From ZAX-1 sp046533095 (GTDB lineage Bacteria; Bacillota; Clostridia; Lachnospirales; Lachnospiraceae), in the NCBI GenBank assembly GCA_046533095.1, contig JAJQRA010000042.1, positions 25,419 to 89,418 on the forward strand: 64,000 nucleotides of DNA, written 5' to 3'. Positions 41,746-51,255 of this stretch are shown in pieces. Position numbers and translations under genes: made by a program. The first letter of the stretch is position 1; each line of letters begins with the position of its first letter. A model generated the notes under the pieces. That model saw only the letters and a list, made by a program, of their open reading frames with translations, made no database searches and was not told where the DNA came from.

Positions 41746-43809
41746 TCAATTCTTCGCCCCAAACTCCATTGTGAAATTCACAAACTGACCGCCCGTATCA
41801 TCAAGAACAACAACACAGTCATAGGTTTTACCTGTCTTTTCGGAATAGCAGCCTTTCAGCGGCACTTTTCCGTTTTTCAGAAGTTCCGCAACAATCGCCT
41901 TTGTTACGGTCTTTTTCTTTGCGATGAAAAAGCGGTTTTCTTTCCAAATAGCAAAACCACAAGTCTTATCAGAACAGCAAAATCCCTTTTTATTTTCACT
42001 AACTGCACCGCCGCAGCGAGGGCATTTACCCATGCTCTCACGGTCAGACGGAAAGAGGGTATCTGCTCCCTTAATCATTTCATAGGTCTTTACAAGGGCA
42101 GTGGTCATGCTCACAATCTCCGATAAAAAGCCATCGGCTGACAGCTCCCCACGCTCCACAAGTTTCAGCTTTTCTTCCCACTCGGCTGTCATCAAAGGGG
42201 ATTGCACCTGTTCAGGCAATACGGTGATTAAGGCTGTGCCTTTGTGGGTAGCAGTGAAATACTTGGTCTTTTTATCGCCCTTACGCTCGGCAAGCCCCGA
42301 CTTAATCAACTTTTCCAAAATGCCTGCCCTCGTTGCCGGAGTGCCAATGCCTTTACGCTCTGCATCGGTTTCTGCTTTGTTGGCATTTTCCATAGAGGAC
42401 AGCAGTGTATCATCTGTAAAAGGCTTGGGCGGTGAGGTTTTACCCTCCTTGATTTCAGCCTTTGCGGTAAAGACTTCGCCCTGGTCAATACTTGGCAGGG
42501 CTTGGTCTTTATCTTCCTTTTCCTGTTCGCCCTTATAGAGCTTTTGCACCGCCTTAAAACCGTCTTGAAGAACGGTTTTTCCTTTGGCAGTGAAAACAGA
42601 CTCACCGCATTTTGCAGTGATAACCGTTTCGCTGTATCTGTGGGTATCGCCTACGGCAACCAAAAGGCGAATGGCAAGGAGTAACAGCGTTTCACGCTCT
42701 CCATGCGGTAAGCCCTGCACATCAAGCCCTTTTGTATTCATGGTGGGGATAATGGCATGGTGGTCGCTGACTTTGGAATTATCAATGACCTGTGCCGTGT
42801 TGACAGGCAGCTCGGTGGTACTCTGCATAAAAAAAGCCGCCGTAGCTTTTGCTAAGACGGGAATACCGCTTTCCATATCCTCGGTTAAAAATCGGCTGTC
42901 AGTTCGGGGATAGGTGATGTATTTCTTTTCATAAAGGCTCTGTGCGTACTGCAAGGTCTGCTCGGCGGTAAAGCCAAGCAGCTTATTGGCTTCACGCTGT
43001 AAGGTAGTGAGGTCATAGAGCTTTGGCGGTTTTTCCGATTTTTCCTTTTGCTCAATGCTTTCAATAACAACATCTTGACCGTCACAAGCCTTTAGTATTT
43101 CCGTAGCCTGTGCCTTGTTTTTGAGCTTTTCACCTATTAGGGAAAAGCCATTACAGGTGAGGTGTACCGTATAAAATGGCTCGGGCTTAAAAACGGAAAT
43201 AGCGGCATCACGCTCACAAATCATGGCAAGGGTGGGTGACATTACTCGCCCGATATTTAAGGTCTGATTGTAAAGGACGGAGAAAAGGCGGGTGGCATTG
43301 ATACCCACAATCCAATCGGCTTTTGCCCTGCACAGGGCAGCTTCATAGAGGTTATCGTATTCTTTCCCGTCCTTTAGATTTTCAAAGCCTTTTTGAATGG
43401 CGGTATCCTCAAGAGAGGAAATCCAAAGCCTTTTGATTGGCTTTTTGCACTTTGCTTTTTCATAGACAAGACGGAAGATGAGTTCACCCTCTCGCCCTGC
43501 ATCGGTGGCACAGATGACGGTATCTACTCTGCTGTCATTTAACAGCTTTTTCAGCACATCAAACTGCTTTTTGGTACTGCTCGAAACTTGGTATTGCCAA
43601 AGGGCAGGAAGTATGGGCAAATCCCCATACCTCCACTTGGCATATTTTTCATCGTAGCTATCGGCAGGGGCAAGCTCTACCAAATGCCCAACACACCACG
43701 AAACAATGTAGTTGTTGCCCTCGGTATAGCCGTCCTTGCAGCTTGTCGCTCCCAAAATCTTTGCAATACTCTGTGCAACGCTTGGTTTTTCTGCTATGAC
43801 TAAATTCAT
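41746..43809 (-). CDS. topB: DNA topoisomerase III (TopB)
   Basis: A type IA topoisomerase that relaxes or decatenates DNA; in ICEs it supports transfer and replication. The 687-residue protein starts with the TOPRIM domain (MNLVIAEKPSVAQSIAKILG), has CATDAGREGELIFRL (about 101-115), the active-site Tyr in YITYPRTDSRFL (about 309-320), and C-terminal zinc-type Cys (CPRCGG … CCSDKTCG). Length is typical. A DUF4238 gene on the other strand separates it from the DUF4366/DUF4315 genes. Confidence 0.95.
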   Translation of the reverse strand: MNLVIAEKPSVAQSIAKILGATSCKDGYTEGNNYIVSWCVGHLVELAPADSYDEKYAKWRYGDLPILPALWQYQVSSSTKKQFDVLKKLLNDSRVDTVICATDAGREGELIFRLVYEKAKCKKPIKRLWISSLEDTAIQKGFENLKDGKEYDNLYEAALCRAKADWIVGINATRLFSVLYNQTLNIGRVMSPTLAMICERDAAISVFKPEPFYTVHLTCNGFSLIGEKLKNKAQATEILKACDGQDVVIESIEQKEKSEKPPKLYDLTTLQREANKLLGFTAEQTLQYAQSLYEKKYITYPRTDSRFLTEDMESGIPVLAKATAAFFMQSTTELPVNTAQVIDNSKVSDHHAIIPTMNTKGLDVQGLPHGERETLLLLAIRLLVAVGDTHRYSETVITAKCGESVFTAKGKTVLQDGFKAVQKLYKGEQEKEDKDQALPSIDQGEVFTAKAEIKEGKTSPPKPFTDDTLLSSMENANKAETDAERKGIGTPATRAGILEKLIKSGLAERKGDKKTKYFTATHKGTALITVLPEQVQSPLMTAEWEEKLKLVERGELSADGFLSEIVSMTTALVKTYEMIKGADTLFPSDRESMGKCPRCGGAVSENKKGFCCSDKTCGFAIWKENRFFIAKKKTVTKAIVAELLKNGKVPLKGCYSEKTGKTYDCVVVLDDTGGQFVNFTMEFGAKN

Positions 43810-43875
43810 ATTGTTCTCCTTTAAAATAGAATAATTAAATGGTATAATTTACGTATGAAAGTGAGGTGATGGGTA

Positions 43876-44634
43876 TTGTCAAAAGACCACATTGCTATAC
43901 CAAAAACAACATTAAAAAATTTTGCTGATAAATCAAGTGGAAAAATTTTATTTTTAGATATGAAAACTAATACTATACACTCTGCATTTGCCAAAACTTT
44001 TAATACCGCTGAAAACTACTATCCAAAAGATAAAGAAGATTACCTTTCAGCAGAAATCGAAACTGTAATGGGGCGATTAGATAAGGGACTTAAAACCTTA
44101 CAAGATGGTGAAGATGAAGTTCGGTTGTCCAGTTCGGTTCGAGAAGATGTTATCCGTTGCTTGGCTATACAACAACTTAGGGTTCCGGATTTTATGAATT
44201 CCGTACATAGAGAAAGTTTGTTTTCGGATATTTTACCTCCTGAGTATTTTTCACCATTGCATCGAGAAGGAAATAGACATATCAAAACAGCTATATCTGC
44301 ATTTGAAAAACTTCTTATATCGTATGATGTCAATGTTTATGTAATAGACCCTAATGATACATTTTCGTTTATACTACCAACATCTCATTCTTTGACAAAT
44401 GGTAAGAATATGTTGCTTGTACTTTCCCCTTACAGAAGCATTATCCTGTTGCCAAAATCGGATAACCAAAAGTATTATACAGCTGACGGTTATCTTGGTT
44501 ATTTGCAAGTCAAAAGATATACTGATATAGAACCTATTTTTTTGAAAACAGTTGCGGCAGAACAAAAACTACAAAATGGTAGGATTATAGGATTAAAACC
44601 TCAACTGGAAATTTTACAGAAATCTATTTTATAG
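43876..44634 (+). CDS. DUF4238 domain protein, cargo
   Basis: A 252-residue protein starting SKDHIAIPKTTLKNFADKSS with VREDVIRCLAIQQLRVPDFM later; both match DUF4238, a family of unknown function often found in phage-resistance or accessory regions. The start is TTG 43876 after GAGGTGATGGG; a -10 TATAAT lies at 43843-43848. It is transcribed against the ICE operon, with a clean terminator behind it, so it is probably autonomous cargo. No catalytic motif is known to me. Confidence 0.7.
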   Translation: MSKDHIAIPKTTLKNFADKSSGKILFLDMKTNTIHSAFAKTFNTAENYYPKDKEDYLSAEIETVMGRLDKGLKTLQDGEDEVRLSSSVREDVIRCLAIQQLRVPDFMNSVHRESLFSDILPPEYFSPLHREGNRHIKTAISAFEKLLISYDVNVYVIDPNDTFSFILPTSHSLTNGKNMLLVLSPYRSIILLPKSDNQKYYTADGYLGYLQVKRYTDIEPIFLKTVAAEQKLQNGRIIGLKPQLEILQKSIL

Positions 44635-44666
44635 AAATCTGCCACCTAAATTTAGGTGACAGATTT
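44635..44666 (+). terminator. Terminator of the DUF4238 gene
   Basis: AAATCTGcCACCTAAA directly followed by its near-complement TTTAGGTGaCAGATTTTT, right after the stop codon. Confidence 0.8.
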
Positions 44667-44687
44667 TTCTTTGACTAACTGCATATT

Positions 44688-44852
44688 TTATCTCTTTTTA
44701 TGGGGGTTTGGAGTATTTGCTTTCTCATGAACAATAATCAGCTTGCGGATTTTCTGCTCCTTTTTCGGCGGTCTGTCTGTGGCAGGGGGCGGCGAACACT
44801 GGGGCTTTTGCATCATCATTCTTTCATAGGCACTGTCGGTAAAATATTTCAC
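44688..44852 (-). CDS. Small ICE protein after DUF4366 (54 aa)
   Basis: GTG 44852 overlaps the DUF4366 stop as GTGA. The product begins MKYFTDSAYERMMMQKPQC, followed by a Pro-rich segment and a basic tail ending PNPHKKR. Small proteins starting MKYFT.SAYE.MMMQ follow DUF4366 genes in many related elements; function unknown. It is too short for common gene-finder limits. Confidence 0.65.
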   Translation of the reverse strand: MKYFTDSAYERMMMQKPQCSPPPATDRPPKKEQKIRKLIIVHEKANTPNPHKKR

Positions 44853-45571
44853 TGGGTATCGTCCTCACTTTCTTCGGGAGCGTCCTCCTGTTCCTCAGAG
44901 GTCGGCTCATACTCGTCCTCGTCCTCATCATCATCATCGCTGTAATCATACTCGTTCATATTGGGGTTGTTCTGCGGCTTTGCCTTATTTTTTACCACCT
45001 TGAAATGGTAGAAAGCACCTCCGCCGATTAAGCCAAACACAACAAGGAGTGCCACAATGCCCATCGGATTGCCCTTTCCTTTTTCGGGCTGTGGCTCGGC
45101 AGGCTCAGTCAGCTCGGGGGCTTTGCCTGTGCAGCTTACTTTGTCTGTGCTGCATACAGAGCAATCAGCATTTACCGCACCGGTTTCGCACTTTTCCTTG
45201 CAAGAGCAAACTTTAGGCTCGGTTGGAGCATCTTCCATGAGGGCAAGCAGGTCGGCTTCATCCACCATGTTCAAAAGGTAAACATTGTCCTCTTTGCCTG
45301 CACGGTCGATGACAAGGTAAAAATAGTTGCCGTTTTTGGATACGGCGGTAATAAACTGCTTATCAATCTCGTCTGTTCGCTCCACATCGTCCACAAGGGT
45401 TAAATTGCCCTCGGGGGTAAGAGGAACAGCGGGCGTGGGTGTTTCGGTCACTTCGGGTGTCGGCTCGGTAGTATCCTCTCCACCGCCTGCAAAGGCAGTG
45501 GTGGAAAAGGCGGTCATGCAAAGCACCGTCATAAGTAAAACGGCAAAAATACGGATTTTAGTTTTCTCCAT
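44849..45571 (-). CDS. DUF4366 secreted/membrane protein
   Basis: From ATG 45571 (AGGAGG just ahead) it is 240 aa: a signal peptide (about 1-28, FAVLLMTVLCMTAFSTTAFA), a Thr/Pro/Glu linker, a conserved domain (DEIDKQFITAVSKNGNYFYL), a Cys-rich segment (CSCKEKC … CSVC … C), one membrane helix (MGIVALLVVFGLIGGGAFYH) and a very acidic tail (DDDDEDEDEYEP). Probably a surface-side component near the secretion channel, anchored with the acidic tail inside. Its start overlaps DUF4315 by 14 bp. Confidence 0.85.
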   Translation of the reverse strand: MEKTKIRIFAVLLMTVLCMTAFSTTAFAGGGEDTTEPTPEVTETPTPAVPLTPEGNLTLVDDVERTDEIDKQFITAVSKNGNYFYLVIDRAGKEDNVYLLNMVDEADLLALMEDAPTEPKVCSCKEKCETGAVNADCSVCSTDKVSCTGKAPELTEPAEPQPEKGKGNPMGIVALLVVFGLIGGGAFYHFKVVKNKAKPQNNPNMNEYDYSDDDDEDEDEYEPTSEEQEDAPEESEDDTQ

Positions 45572-45809
45572 TCTTGTTTTCCTCCTGTTTTCCAGATAAA
45601 AAAGGCACACCGCTTTTACTGCGGTATGCCGTGATAACATCGGTTAGATTTTCTGTGCTGATTTTCGCACCTCGGATAAGTCCGATAATTTCAAGGTTTT
45701 CAAACTCGGTTTTTTGCTTGTTCAGTTCTTCCCATTTCTCTTGCAAAAGCCCGATTTTATCCTCGATTTTCTTCATATCGGAAAGCACCTTTTTTAGTTT
45801 TGCGTTCAA
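45558..45809 (-). CDS. DUF4315 family coiled-coil protein
   Basis: An 83-residue protein, N-terminal coiled coil (MNAKLKKVLSDMKKIEDKIG) then ENLEIIGLIRGAKISTENL, a match to DUF4315, common in CTns. Cytoplasmic, function unknown. A terminator-like hairpin (45598-45630) lies inside the coding region, in the part coding for SKSGVPFLSGK. It is 12 bp after the CHAP hydrolase gene. Confidence 0.85.
   Translation of the reverse strand: MNAKLKKVLSDMKKIEDKIGLLQEKWEELNKQKTEFENLEIIGLIRGAKISTENLTDVITAYRSKSGVPFLSGKQEENKNGEN
45598..45630 (-). terminator. Terminator-like hairpin inside the DUF4315 gene
   Basis: On the minus strand GGCA-t-ACCGC-agtaaaa-GCGGT-g-TGCC is followed by TTTTTT. It sits 27 to 60 bases before the DUF4366 start, within coding sequence. 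Confidence 0.6.
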
Positions 45810-45821
45810 ATAATTTCCTCC

Positions 45822-47585
45822 TTAATTCATTAGTCCGTAGCCCATAATCACACTGCTGTTAAGGTCATAATCTCTGATTTTGCAGGCATCGCCGCTATTG
45901 CCCTCAACGGTGTAAACACGGCTACCATCTGTGCCGATAACAATACCCACATGGTCGGAGCTGCCATCGCCCTCCCAATCGAAGAAGATAACATCGCCGG
46001 GGGCAATGTCTTCGTATCCTCTGTTTGCCCATCGCCCATTAGACGAGAAGTAAGGGATACCTTGGCTTTGGCAGGCGCCGAACTTAGGCTCGGAATACCC
46101 TGCTTGATTAAGCACCCATGACACAAAGCAGGCACACCATTCCACACGATAATCAAAGCCATACCATGACCAATAAGGCTGACCGCCAACATTACCCACC
46201 TGTGATTTTGCAATGTCCACGATATTTTGATTGCCCGGTCTTTCGCCATTTACAAAATCAACACCACTTAAATCGGTGGAGGGGCTGCCGTCAATAGATC
46301 CGCCGCCAAAGAGCAGCGGTTTATTGCCTTTCGTTTGCAGATAGACATTGTACATTTGGAGCTGTTCAGCAGAAAGCAGGCTGTTAGCCACTGTGTTTAT
46401 GGACTTGTTTGTGAGCGTTACATTTAGAATGTAGTAGTCATAAGGCACTTCCACAGTGTAGGTATCGGAGTGGGTATTACCGTCCTCGTCTGTCCATGTG
46501 TCCGTCCTCGTTTCGGTGCGATAGCGTACCTCTACGGTTTCGGTCAGCGTGAGCTTGTATTGCTTTTCAAACACCCTCTGTAATTCGCCCTGCACCCCAC
46601 TTGCCTTGAAATATTGCAGTAAGGCGGTAAGGCACGATGCAAGCTGATGAGGGTCGTGTGCTATGGGGTCTAAGTCATAGCGGTACTCATCATAATCGGG
46701 ATAATCCCTTTCGATGTTGTTAATCTGTGCCTGCAACGATGTTTCCAGTGCGGTGTAGTTGTTGTTGGCAGCAATAAGTTCCTCGTTTTCGGAAGTATAA
46801 GAGGTGGATACTACATTGGTTATCGCCCCTTGAAACATGACCGAGCAGGAAGAAACCGCCCCGGCAATTAAGGCAATCATCAAAAAGAGGGCAAGCAGAA
46901 TGAGCAATACTTTTGGATTTTTAGCAACAGCCGATACCGCCTTTGATACTGTGTCAGCCCCTTTTTTAACCGTTGATTTTGCGGCCTTAGCAGTGGTCTG
47001 TTCCGCTTTAGTGCCTTTCCCGTACCGTGTGGCAATGTACTGTTTTTTAATGGCTCTTTTTTGCTGAAAGCGAGAAATAGGGTTACTTGCCGCCTGTGGG
47101 TTATCCCGAATACTTTTCTTGTAAAGGACATTCACATCGGCTTGTATGCTCTTTTTCTCTGCCTTTGCCAGTGTGCGGTAGGGCTTCAGCTTGTGGGAGT
47201 GATAGGCACTTTGAATACGGTGTACAGCAAATTCACCTGCCTTTTCGGTGCCGTGTGCGGCTTCAAGCCCCACATTGTCCTGCTCATCTTCGCTGATTTT
47301 CTTATGCACAGCAGACAGGACAGCCCTCTCGGGAGCTTTTTTAATGCCATGCTCAAGTTTTGAGGGTGGCTTTGGCTTATCCACTTCCTCAAAATGCAAA
47401 CGCACCGTCTTTTTGCCAGTGTCGGCATCAACGGTGCGTTCTTTGGTTTTTACTGTTTTCTTCGGTATATTGGTTTGTGCCTTTTCCAGTTTATCAGCCG
47501 CTTTTTCTGATTTTGCTATGGGCTTTTCTAAGGTCGGGTCGGCTCGTTCTTCTTCGGTAAATTGCAGTCTTGATTGTTTTTTCAT
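45822..47585 (-). CDS. CD1108-like cell-wall hydrolase with CHAP domain (VirB1-like)
   Basis: A 587-residue protein that probably opens peptidoglycan for the conjugation channel. A long charged cytoplasmic N-terminus (1-220), a membrane helix (about 225-245, VLLILLALFLMIALIAGAV), then an external lysozyme-like/helical part, and a C-terminal CHAP amidase (VEWCACFVSWVLNQAGY, catalytic Cys; SSDHVGIVIGTDG, His). The late Tn916 Orf14 type has a similar role. It directly follows VirB4 with a 12 bp gap. Confidence 0.88.
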   Translation of the reverse strand: MKKQSRLQFTEEERADPTLEKPIAKSEKAADKLEKAQTNIPKKTVKTKERTVDADTGKKTVRLHFEEVDKPKPPSKLEHGIKKAPERAVLSAVHKKISEDEQDNVGLEAAHGTEKAGEFAVHRIQSAYHSHKLKPYRTLAKAEKKSIQADVNVLYKKSIRDNPQAASNPISRFQQKRAIKKQYIATRYGKGTKAEQTTAKAAKSTVKKGADTVSKAVSAVAKNPKVLLILLALFLMIALIAGAVSSCSVMFQGAITNVVSTSYTSENEELIAANNNYTALETSLQAQINNIERDYPDYDEYRYDLDPIAHDPHQLASCLTALLQYFKASGVQGELQRVFEKQYKLTLTETVEVRYRTETRTDTWTDEDGNTHSDTYTVEVPYDYYILNVTLTNKSINTVANSLLSAEQLQMYNVYLQTKGNKPLLFGGGSIDGSPSTDLSGVDFVNGERPGNQNIVDIAKSQVGNVGGQPYWSWYGFDYRVEWCACFVSWVLNQAGYSEPKFGACQSQGIPYFSSNGRWANRGYEDIAPGDVIFFDWEGDGSSDHVGIVIGTDGSRVYTVEGNSGDACKIRDYDLNSSVIMGYGLMN

Positions 47586-47597
47586 CGCACACCGCCT

Positions 47598-49994
47598 TTA
47601 CTCCTGTTTGGTTTCGTCCAACTTGGTAGTCATAATGCTGTAAAGCTCAGTGTTCTTCGGGAATTTATCCACGAAAGGCAGAATGACATTACCGTAAAAG
47701 AGCAAGCCCTCGCCAACACCGCTGCCTGTCACATAAGAGAGCTGATGAGGGGAGATATTAAGCTGCTTGGCAAGTATCTGTCTATCGCCTGCCGCTTGGT
47801 TTAGCATATACACAAAGTCGGAGTTTTCAAAGATATTCTCCACTTCTCGAGAGGATAACAGGTCTTTTATATTCTGTGTGATAGCTGTGGGAATACCGCC
47901 CCATTTACGAAAGCGTTTCCAAATCTCCACCGAGTAGGCGGCGGTCTGTTCCTCTTTAAGCAGCAAATGGAACTCGTCCATATAGTAGCGAGTGGAGCGT
48001 TTTTCCGCACGGTTTATGGTTACTCTGTTCCAAACTTGGTCTTGCACAATAAGCATACCGAGCTTTTTAAGCTGTTTACCCAATTCCTTAATATCGTAGC
48101 AGACAGTGCGGTTTGTAATATCCACATTTGTCCTGTGGTTGAAAACCGAAAGACTACCCGTCACATAGATTTCAAGAGCTGAACGGATATGCTTTGCTTC
48201 TTTTTCCTCCTGTCTGCCGAGTGCATCGTAAAGGTCACCCAAAATCGGCATTTTGGCAGGGGCGGGGTTGGCAAGGTATTCTGCATAAACGAGGGTAACA
48301 CAGCGGTCAATGATGGACTTTTCAACAGGGGTCAATCCCTCTTTGCCGCCGACAATCAGCTCACACAAGGAGAGGATAAAATCGCTCTTTAGGGCAAGAG
48401 GGCTATCGTCCTCAGAGTAGTTGAGGTTGATGTCCATAGGATTGATGTACTGGCTGCTTGTAGGCGATATTTTGATAACCTGTCCTTTGAGCCTTTGCAC
48501 AAGGGAAAAATATTCTCCCTCAGGGTCGCACACGATGATGTCATCGGTGGTAATGAGAAATACATTGGTGATTTCTCGCTTAGCGGCAAAGGATTTACCA
48601 CTGCCGGGTGTACCGAGGATAAGCCCGTTGGGGTTTTTGAGCTGCTTGCGGTCTACCATGATGAGGTTGCTTGACAGAGCGTTTAAGCCATAGTACAAGG
48701 CTTCACCGCCCGACTGAAAAAGCTCCTGTGTGGTAAAAGGCACAAAAATAGCGGTGCTTGAGGTGGTCAAGCTCCGCTGTATGGGTACAAGATTTTTTCC
48801 GAGGGGTAAGGAAGTCATAAAGCCCTGTTCCTGCTGATAATCAAGCCTTATGAGGGTGCAGTTGTGCTTGTTGGCAATGCCGCTTGCTTGGAGCAGGATA
48901 TTGTCCAGTTCCTTTTTATTGGCGGCGGTATTCAGCACAAGGAATGTGATTAAAAACATTCGCTCGTTGCGGCTTTGCAGGTCGGCAAGGAGTTTTTTGG
49001 CTTCACCGCCATATGTGGCAAGGTCTGACGGAATGATGTCCATGTCATAGCCTGCTCTTACCGCCTTTTTTTGTTCCTCAATCTTCATTTTATCAAGGTC
49101 GGTAATCTTACGCTTAATGGTCTTAATTGCTTTCATTTGGTCTACCGACTGAATGTGCATGGTAACAATGAGGTTGCTCTCCATTTCCAAAAAATCGGAC
49201 AGCACACGGTCATTCAGCTCGGGGGCAAGTATCTGCAAAAAGGATACCGCACCGTATTTATCGCCTGTTCTGAATGTGCCTTTCTCCTTAAACTCAAAAG
49301 AGGACGGGGCAATAAAGTCTTTTGTACTAAGCCCCGAGGGGGCAAGCCATTTCCACTCAAAGGCAAAGGGGGCATTGCCACTCATACGAAGAATGTTGTG
49401 CATGAGCTTTAGCCTCTGCTTTCCGTCAAGGGAGGTGAGCTGCACACCCAATCGCTTAAATGCGTTCCACAGGTCATTTTCAATGCGTTCAAGACGGGGC
49501 TTTGCAATTTTGATATTCTCGGTTTCAATACCAAAGGTAAGGTATTTTGTTTTCACAAGTCCGTTGTTGCCCCTTGCAAGCTGATTGTGCAGCATCTCAC
49601 TGTACTCTGTTCGGATACTGTCAAAATCATTTGCCTGCGGAGCGATGAATACGCTTTTTTCAAAGTCCTTTGTATTCGCTGTGGTGTTTAAGAATGTGAG
49701 CTGAAATTTGATTGTGCTGTCAAAGTAATTGAGGAAGTCGCACCAGCTTTCAAAGATAGCGGTCTTGTCCTCGTTCTGTGCAATCTGATAGTTGATGTCA
49801 CCAAATTGCAGGGTCTTGGTGTAGAGCTTATCGCCCACATGACAGATACCATCGGGGAAAATATGACGGTAAGGGATACTGTCCTGTGCCGACTTTACTC
49901 CTTTGAGTTTATTGTTCGCCCTTTGCATCGCGCTTGCGATGTTCTGTTTTTCTGCCCGTGTGAGCTTTATGGGCTTCTTTTCGATTTTTGACAA
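47598..49994 (-). CDS. VirB4-like conjugation ATPase (CD1110 family)
   Basis: A 798-residue ATPase that powers the type IV secretion channel. Walker A is in LILGTPGSGKSFAAKREI (about 465-480), Walker B near IVCDPEGEYFSLV, and YMDEFHLLLKEEQTAAYSVE in the C-terminal half. The start at 49994 overlaps the prgI gene end by 86 bp, as often in this family. It is the central motor of the transfer operon. Confidence 0.92.
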   Translation of the reverse strand: MSKIEKKPIKLTRAEKQNIASAMQRANNKLKGVKSAQDSIPYRHIFPDGICHVGDKLYTKTLQFGDINYQIAQNEDKTAIFESWCDFLNYFDSTIKFQLTFLNTTANTKDFEKSVFIAPQANDFDSIRTEYSEMLHNQLARGNNGLVKTKYLTFGIETENIKIAKPRLERIENDLWNAFKRLGVQLTSLDGKQRLKLMHNILRMSGNAPFAFEWKWLAPSGLSTKDFIAPSSFEFKEKGTFRTGDKYGAVSFLQILAPELNDRVLSDFLEMESNLIVTMHIQSVDQMKAIKTIKRKITDLDKMKIEEQKKAVRAGYDMDIIPSDLATYGGEAKKLLADLQSRNERMFLITFLVLNTAANKKELDNILLQASGIANKHNCTLIRLDYQQEQGFMTSLPLGKNLVPIQRSLTTSSTAIFVPFTTQELFQSGGEALYYGLNALSSNLIMVDRKQLKNPNGLILGTPGSGKSFAAKREITNVFLITTDDIIVCDPEGEYFSLVQRLKGQVIKISPTSSQYINPMDINLNYSEDDSPLALKSDFILSLCELIVGGKEGLTPVEKSIIDRCVTLVYAEYLANPAPAKMPILGDLYDALGRQEEKEAKHIRSALEIYVTGSLSVFNHRTNVDITNRTVCYDIKELGKQLKKLGMLIVQDQVWNRVTINRAEKRSTRYYMDEFHLLLKEEQTAAYSVEIWKRFRKWGGIPTAITQNIKDLLSSREVENIFENSDFVYMLNQAAGDRQILAKQLNISPHQLSYVTGSGVGEGLLFYGNVILPFVDKFPKNTELYSIMTTKLDETKQE

Positions 49995-50346
49995 TTTGAT
50001 TTACCTCCATGTCTAAGTGATATTGCCTTTCCAGTAGCGGATAAAAATTGTCCGTCATGTAAGGTCTTTGTTTCGGGTTAAGAAAACGCACCGCCGCATA
50101 GTTTTTGAGGATTACCTCGAGGGGCTGACCGTGCTTTTCATACATGGCAAACATGAATAGCGGAAACATAAAAAGCATCATTACAAGCACCGCAGGGCTT
50201 GTGCCGATGTAGTCCTTGAGAATGAAAAAAGGCGGTAATCCTACCGCCAGTGCCGCCGAAAAGCAGATAATTTGCCGCTTTGTAAGGTTTAGAGCAACCT
50301 TTGTTTTTACATTGCTTAAATCTTTAGGAATTGGTACATAAGCCAT
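49909..50346 (-). CDS. PrgI-family membrane protein (VirB3-like)
   Basis: A 145-residue protein with two hydrophobic segments (IICFSAALAVGLPPFFILKD then SPAVLVMMLFMFPLFMFAMY) after a start of MAYVPIPKDLSNVKTKVALN, typical PrgI. The polar tail (RKTEHRKRDAKGEQ) overlaps the virB4 start. It belongs to the inner-membrane part of the conjugation channel. Confidence 0.9.
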   Translation of the reverse strand: MAYVPIPKDLSNVKTKVALNLTKRQIICFSAALAVGLPPFFILKDYIGTSPAVLVMMLFMFPLFMFAMYEKHGQPLEVILKNYAAVRFLNPKQRPYMTDNFYPLLERQYHLDMEVNQIVKNRKEAHKAHTGRKTEHRKRDAKGEQ

Positions 50347-50380
50347 AAAATTCTCCTTTCTGCCTTGCTGTGCAAGGTCT

Positions 50381-51244
50381 TTAATGTGCTGAGAATATGC
50401 TCTTTGCCAATGTACCCGTCTTAAAGAGGGAGAAGCAGAGCAGTACCGTGTACATCATGCAAGTCCAAATCGCTTTTATGGGGTCATCACCTGTTGCGAT
50501 GGACTGAATAAGCACTGCATAAATGCCAACGCACACCATAATCAAAAAACCTTGAAATGCGAGGGCAAGCAGAGCTTTGAGGTAGTTGTTTCCCATGTTC
50601 CACTCCTTGCTTGACATTGTAGCAATGGGGATTGCTCCAAGAGAAGTCATGAGGTAGATTTCAAGCATTCTTCCGTACACAATAATGAAAACGCAAACGG
50701 ATAATGCCCACATAATAATACCCATAAAAAAGCTTTGCAGATACAGCCCCAAGAGTGAGCCTATATCCATTTGTAGCAAGCTCTCACGCAGGGTATCTAA
50801 GGTTTCCACTCCTACTGCGGTATCTCCGATAATCACTCCTGCCGCATTGGATATAACCGACTGTGCCACATCAAATATGCCCATCATAATAGGGAATGTG
50901 TTTGTTACAAGTACCACGGCAATAAAGGTTTTCATCATCCACTTGAAAATGTCCGAGGGTGGAAAGTCGTGCATATTGTTTCTGTCAATGACCATTTGTA
51001 TCAGCTCGTAGCACATCACAAAGGTCAGAATTATTCCGGCTATGGGCATGATAACGGTGTCCGATAAGTTCTCAATCATGGAGAAAACACCGCCATTCCA
51101 TTGTGACGGTGTTTTGCCCACATCTCCTGCAATCCTTGATACCTCTGAATTGATGTTATCGAACAAGCCAGTTAGATTACCCATAATGCCGTCAACGAGC
51201 AGATTGGTTATCCACTCGTTGATTGCATCAATGATAAAATCCAT
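50381..51244 (-). CDS. VirB6/TrbL-like conjugation membrane protein (CD1112 family)
   Basis: A 287-residue protein with about six membrane helices (for example VIMPIAGIILTFVMCYELIQ and IMWALSVCVFIIVYGRMLE). Its position between Maff2 and PrgI, plus DFIIDAINEWITNLLVDGIM at the start, matches the CD1112-type VirB6-like channel subunit. It forms the central membrane pore of the secretion system. Confidence 0.88.
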   Translation of the reverse strand: MDFIIDAINEWITNLLVDGIMGNLTGLFDNINSEVSRIAGDVGKTPSQWNGGVFSMIENLSDTVIMPIAGIILTFVMCYELIQMVIDRNNMHDFPPSDIFKWMMKTFIAVVLVTNTFPIMMGIFDVAQSVISNAAGVIIGDTAVGVETLDTLRESLLQMDIGSLLGLYLQSFFMGIIMWALSVCVFIIVYGRMLEIYLMTSLGAIPIATMSSKEWNMGNNYLKALLALAFQGFLIMVCVGIYAVLIQSIATGDDPIKAIWTCMMYTVLLCFSLFKTGTLAKSIFSAH

Positions 51245-51255
51245 CGGCTGTTATC

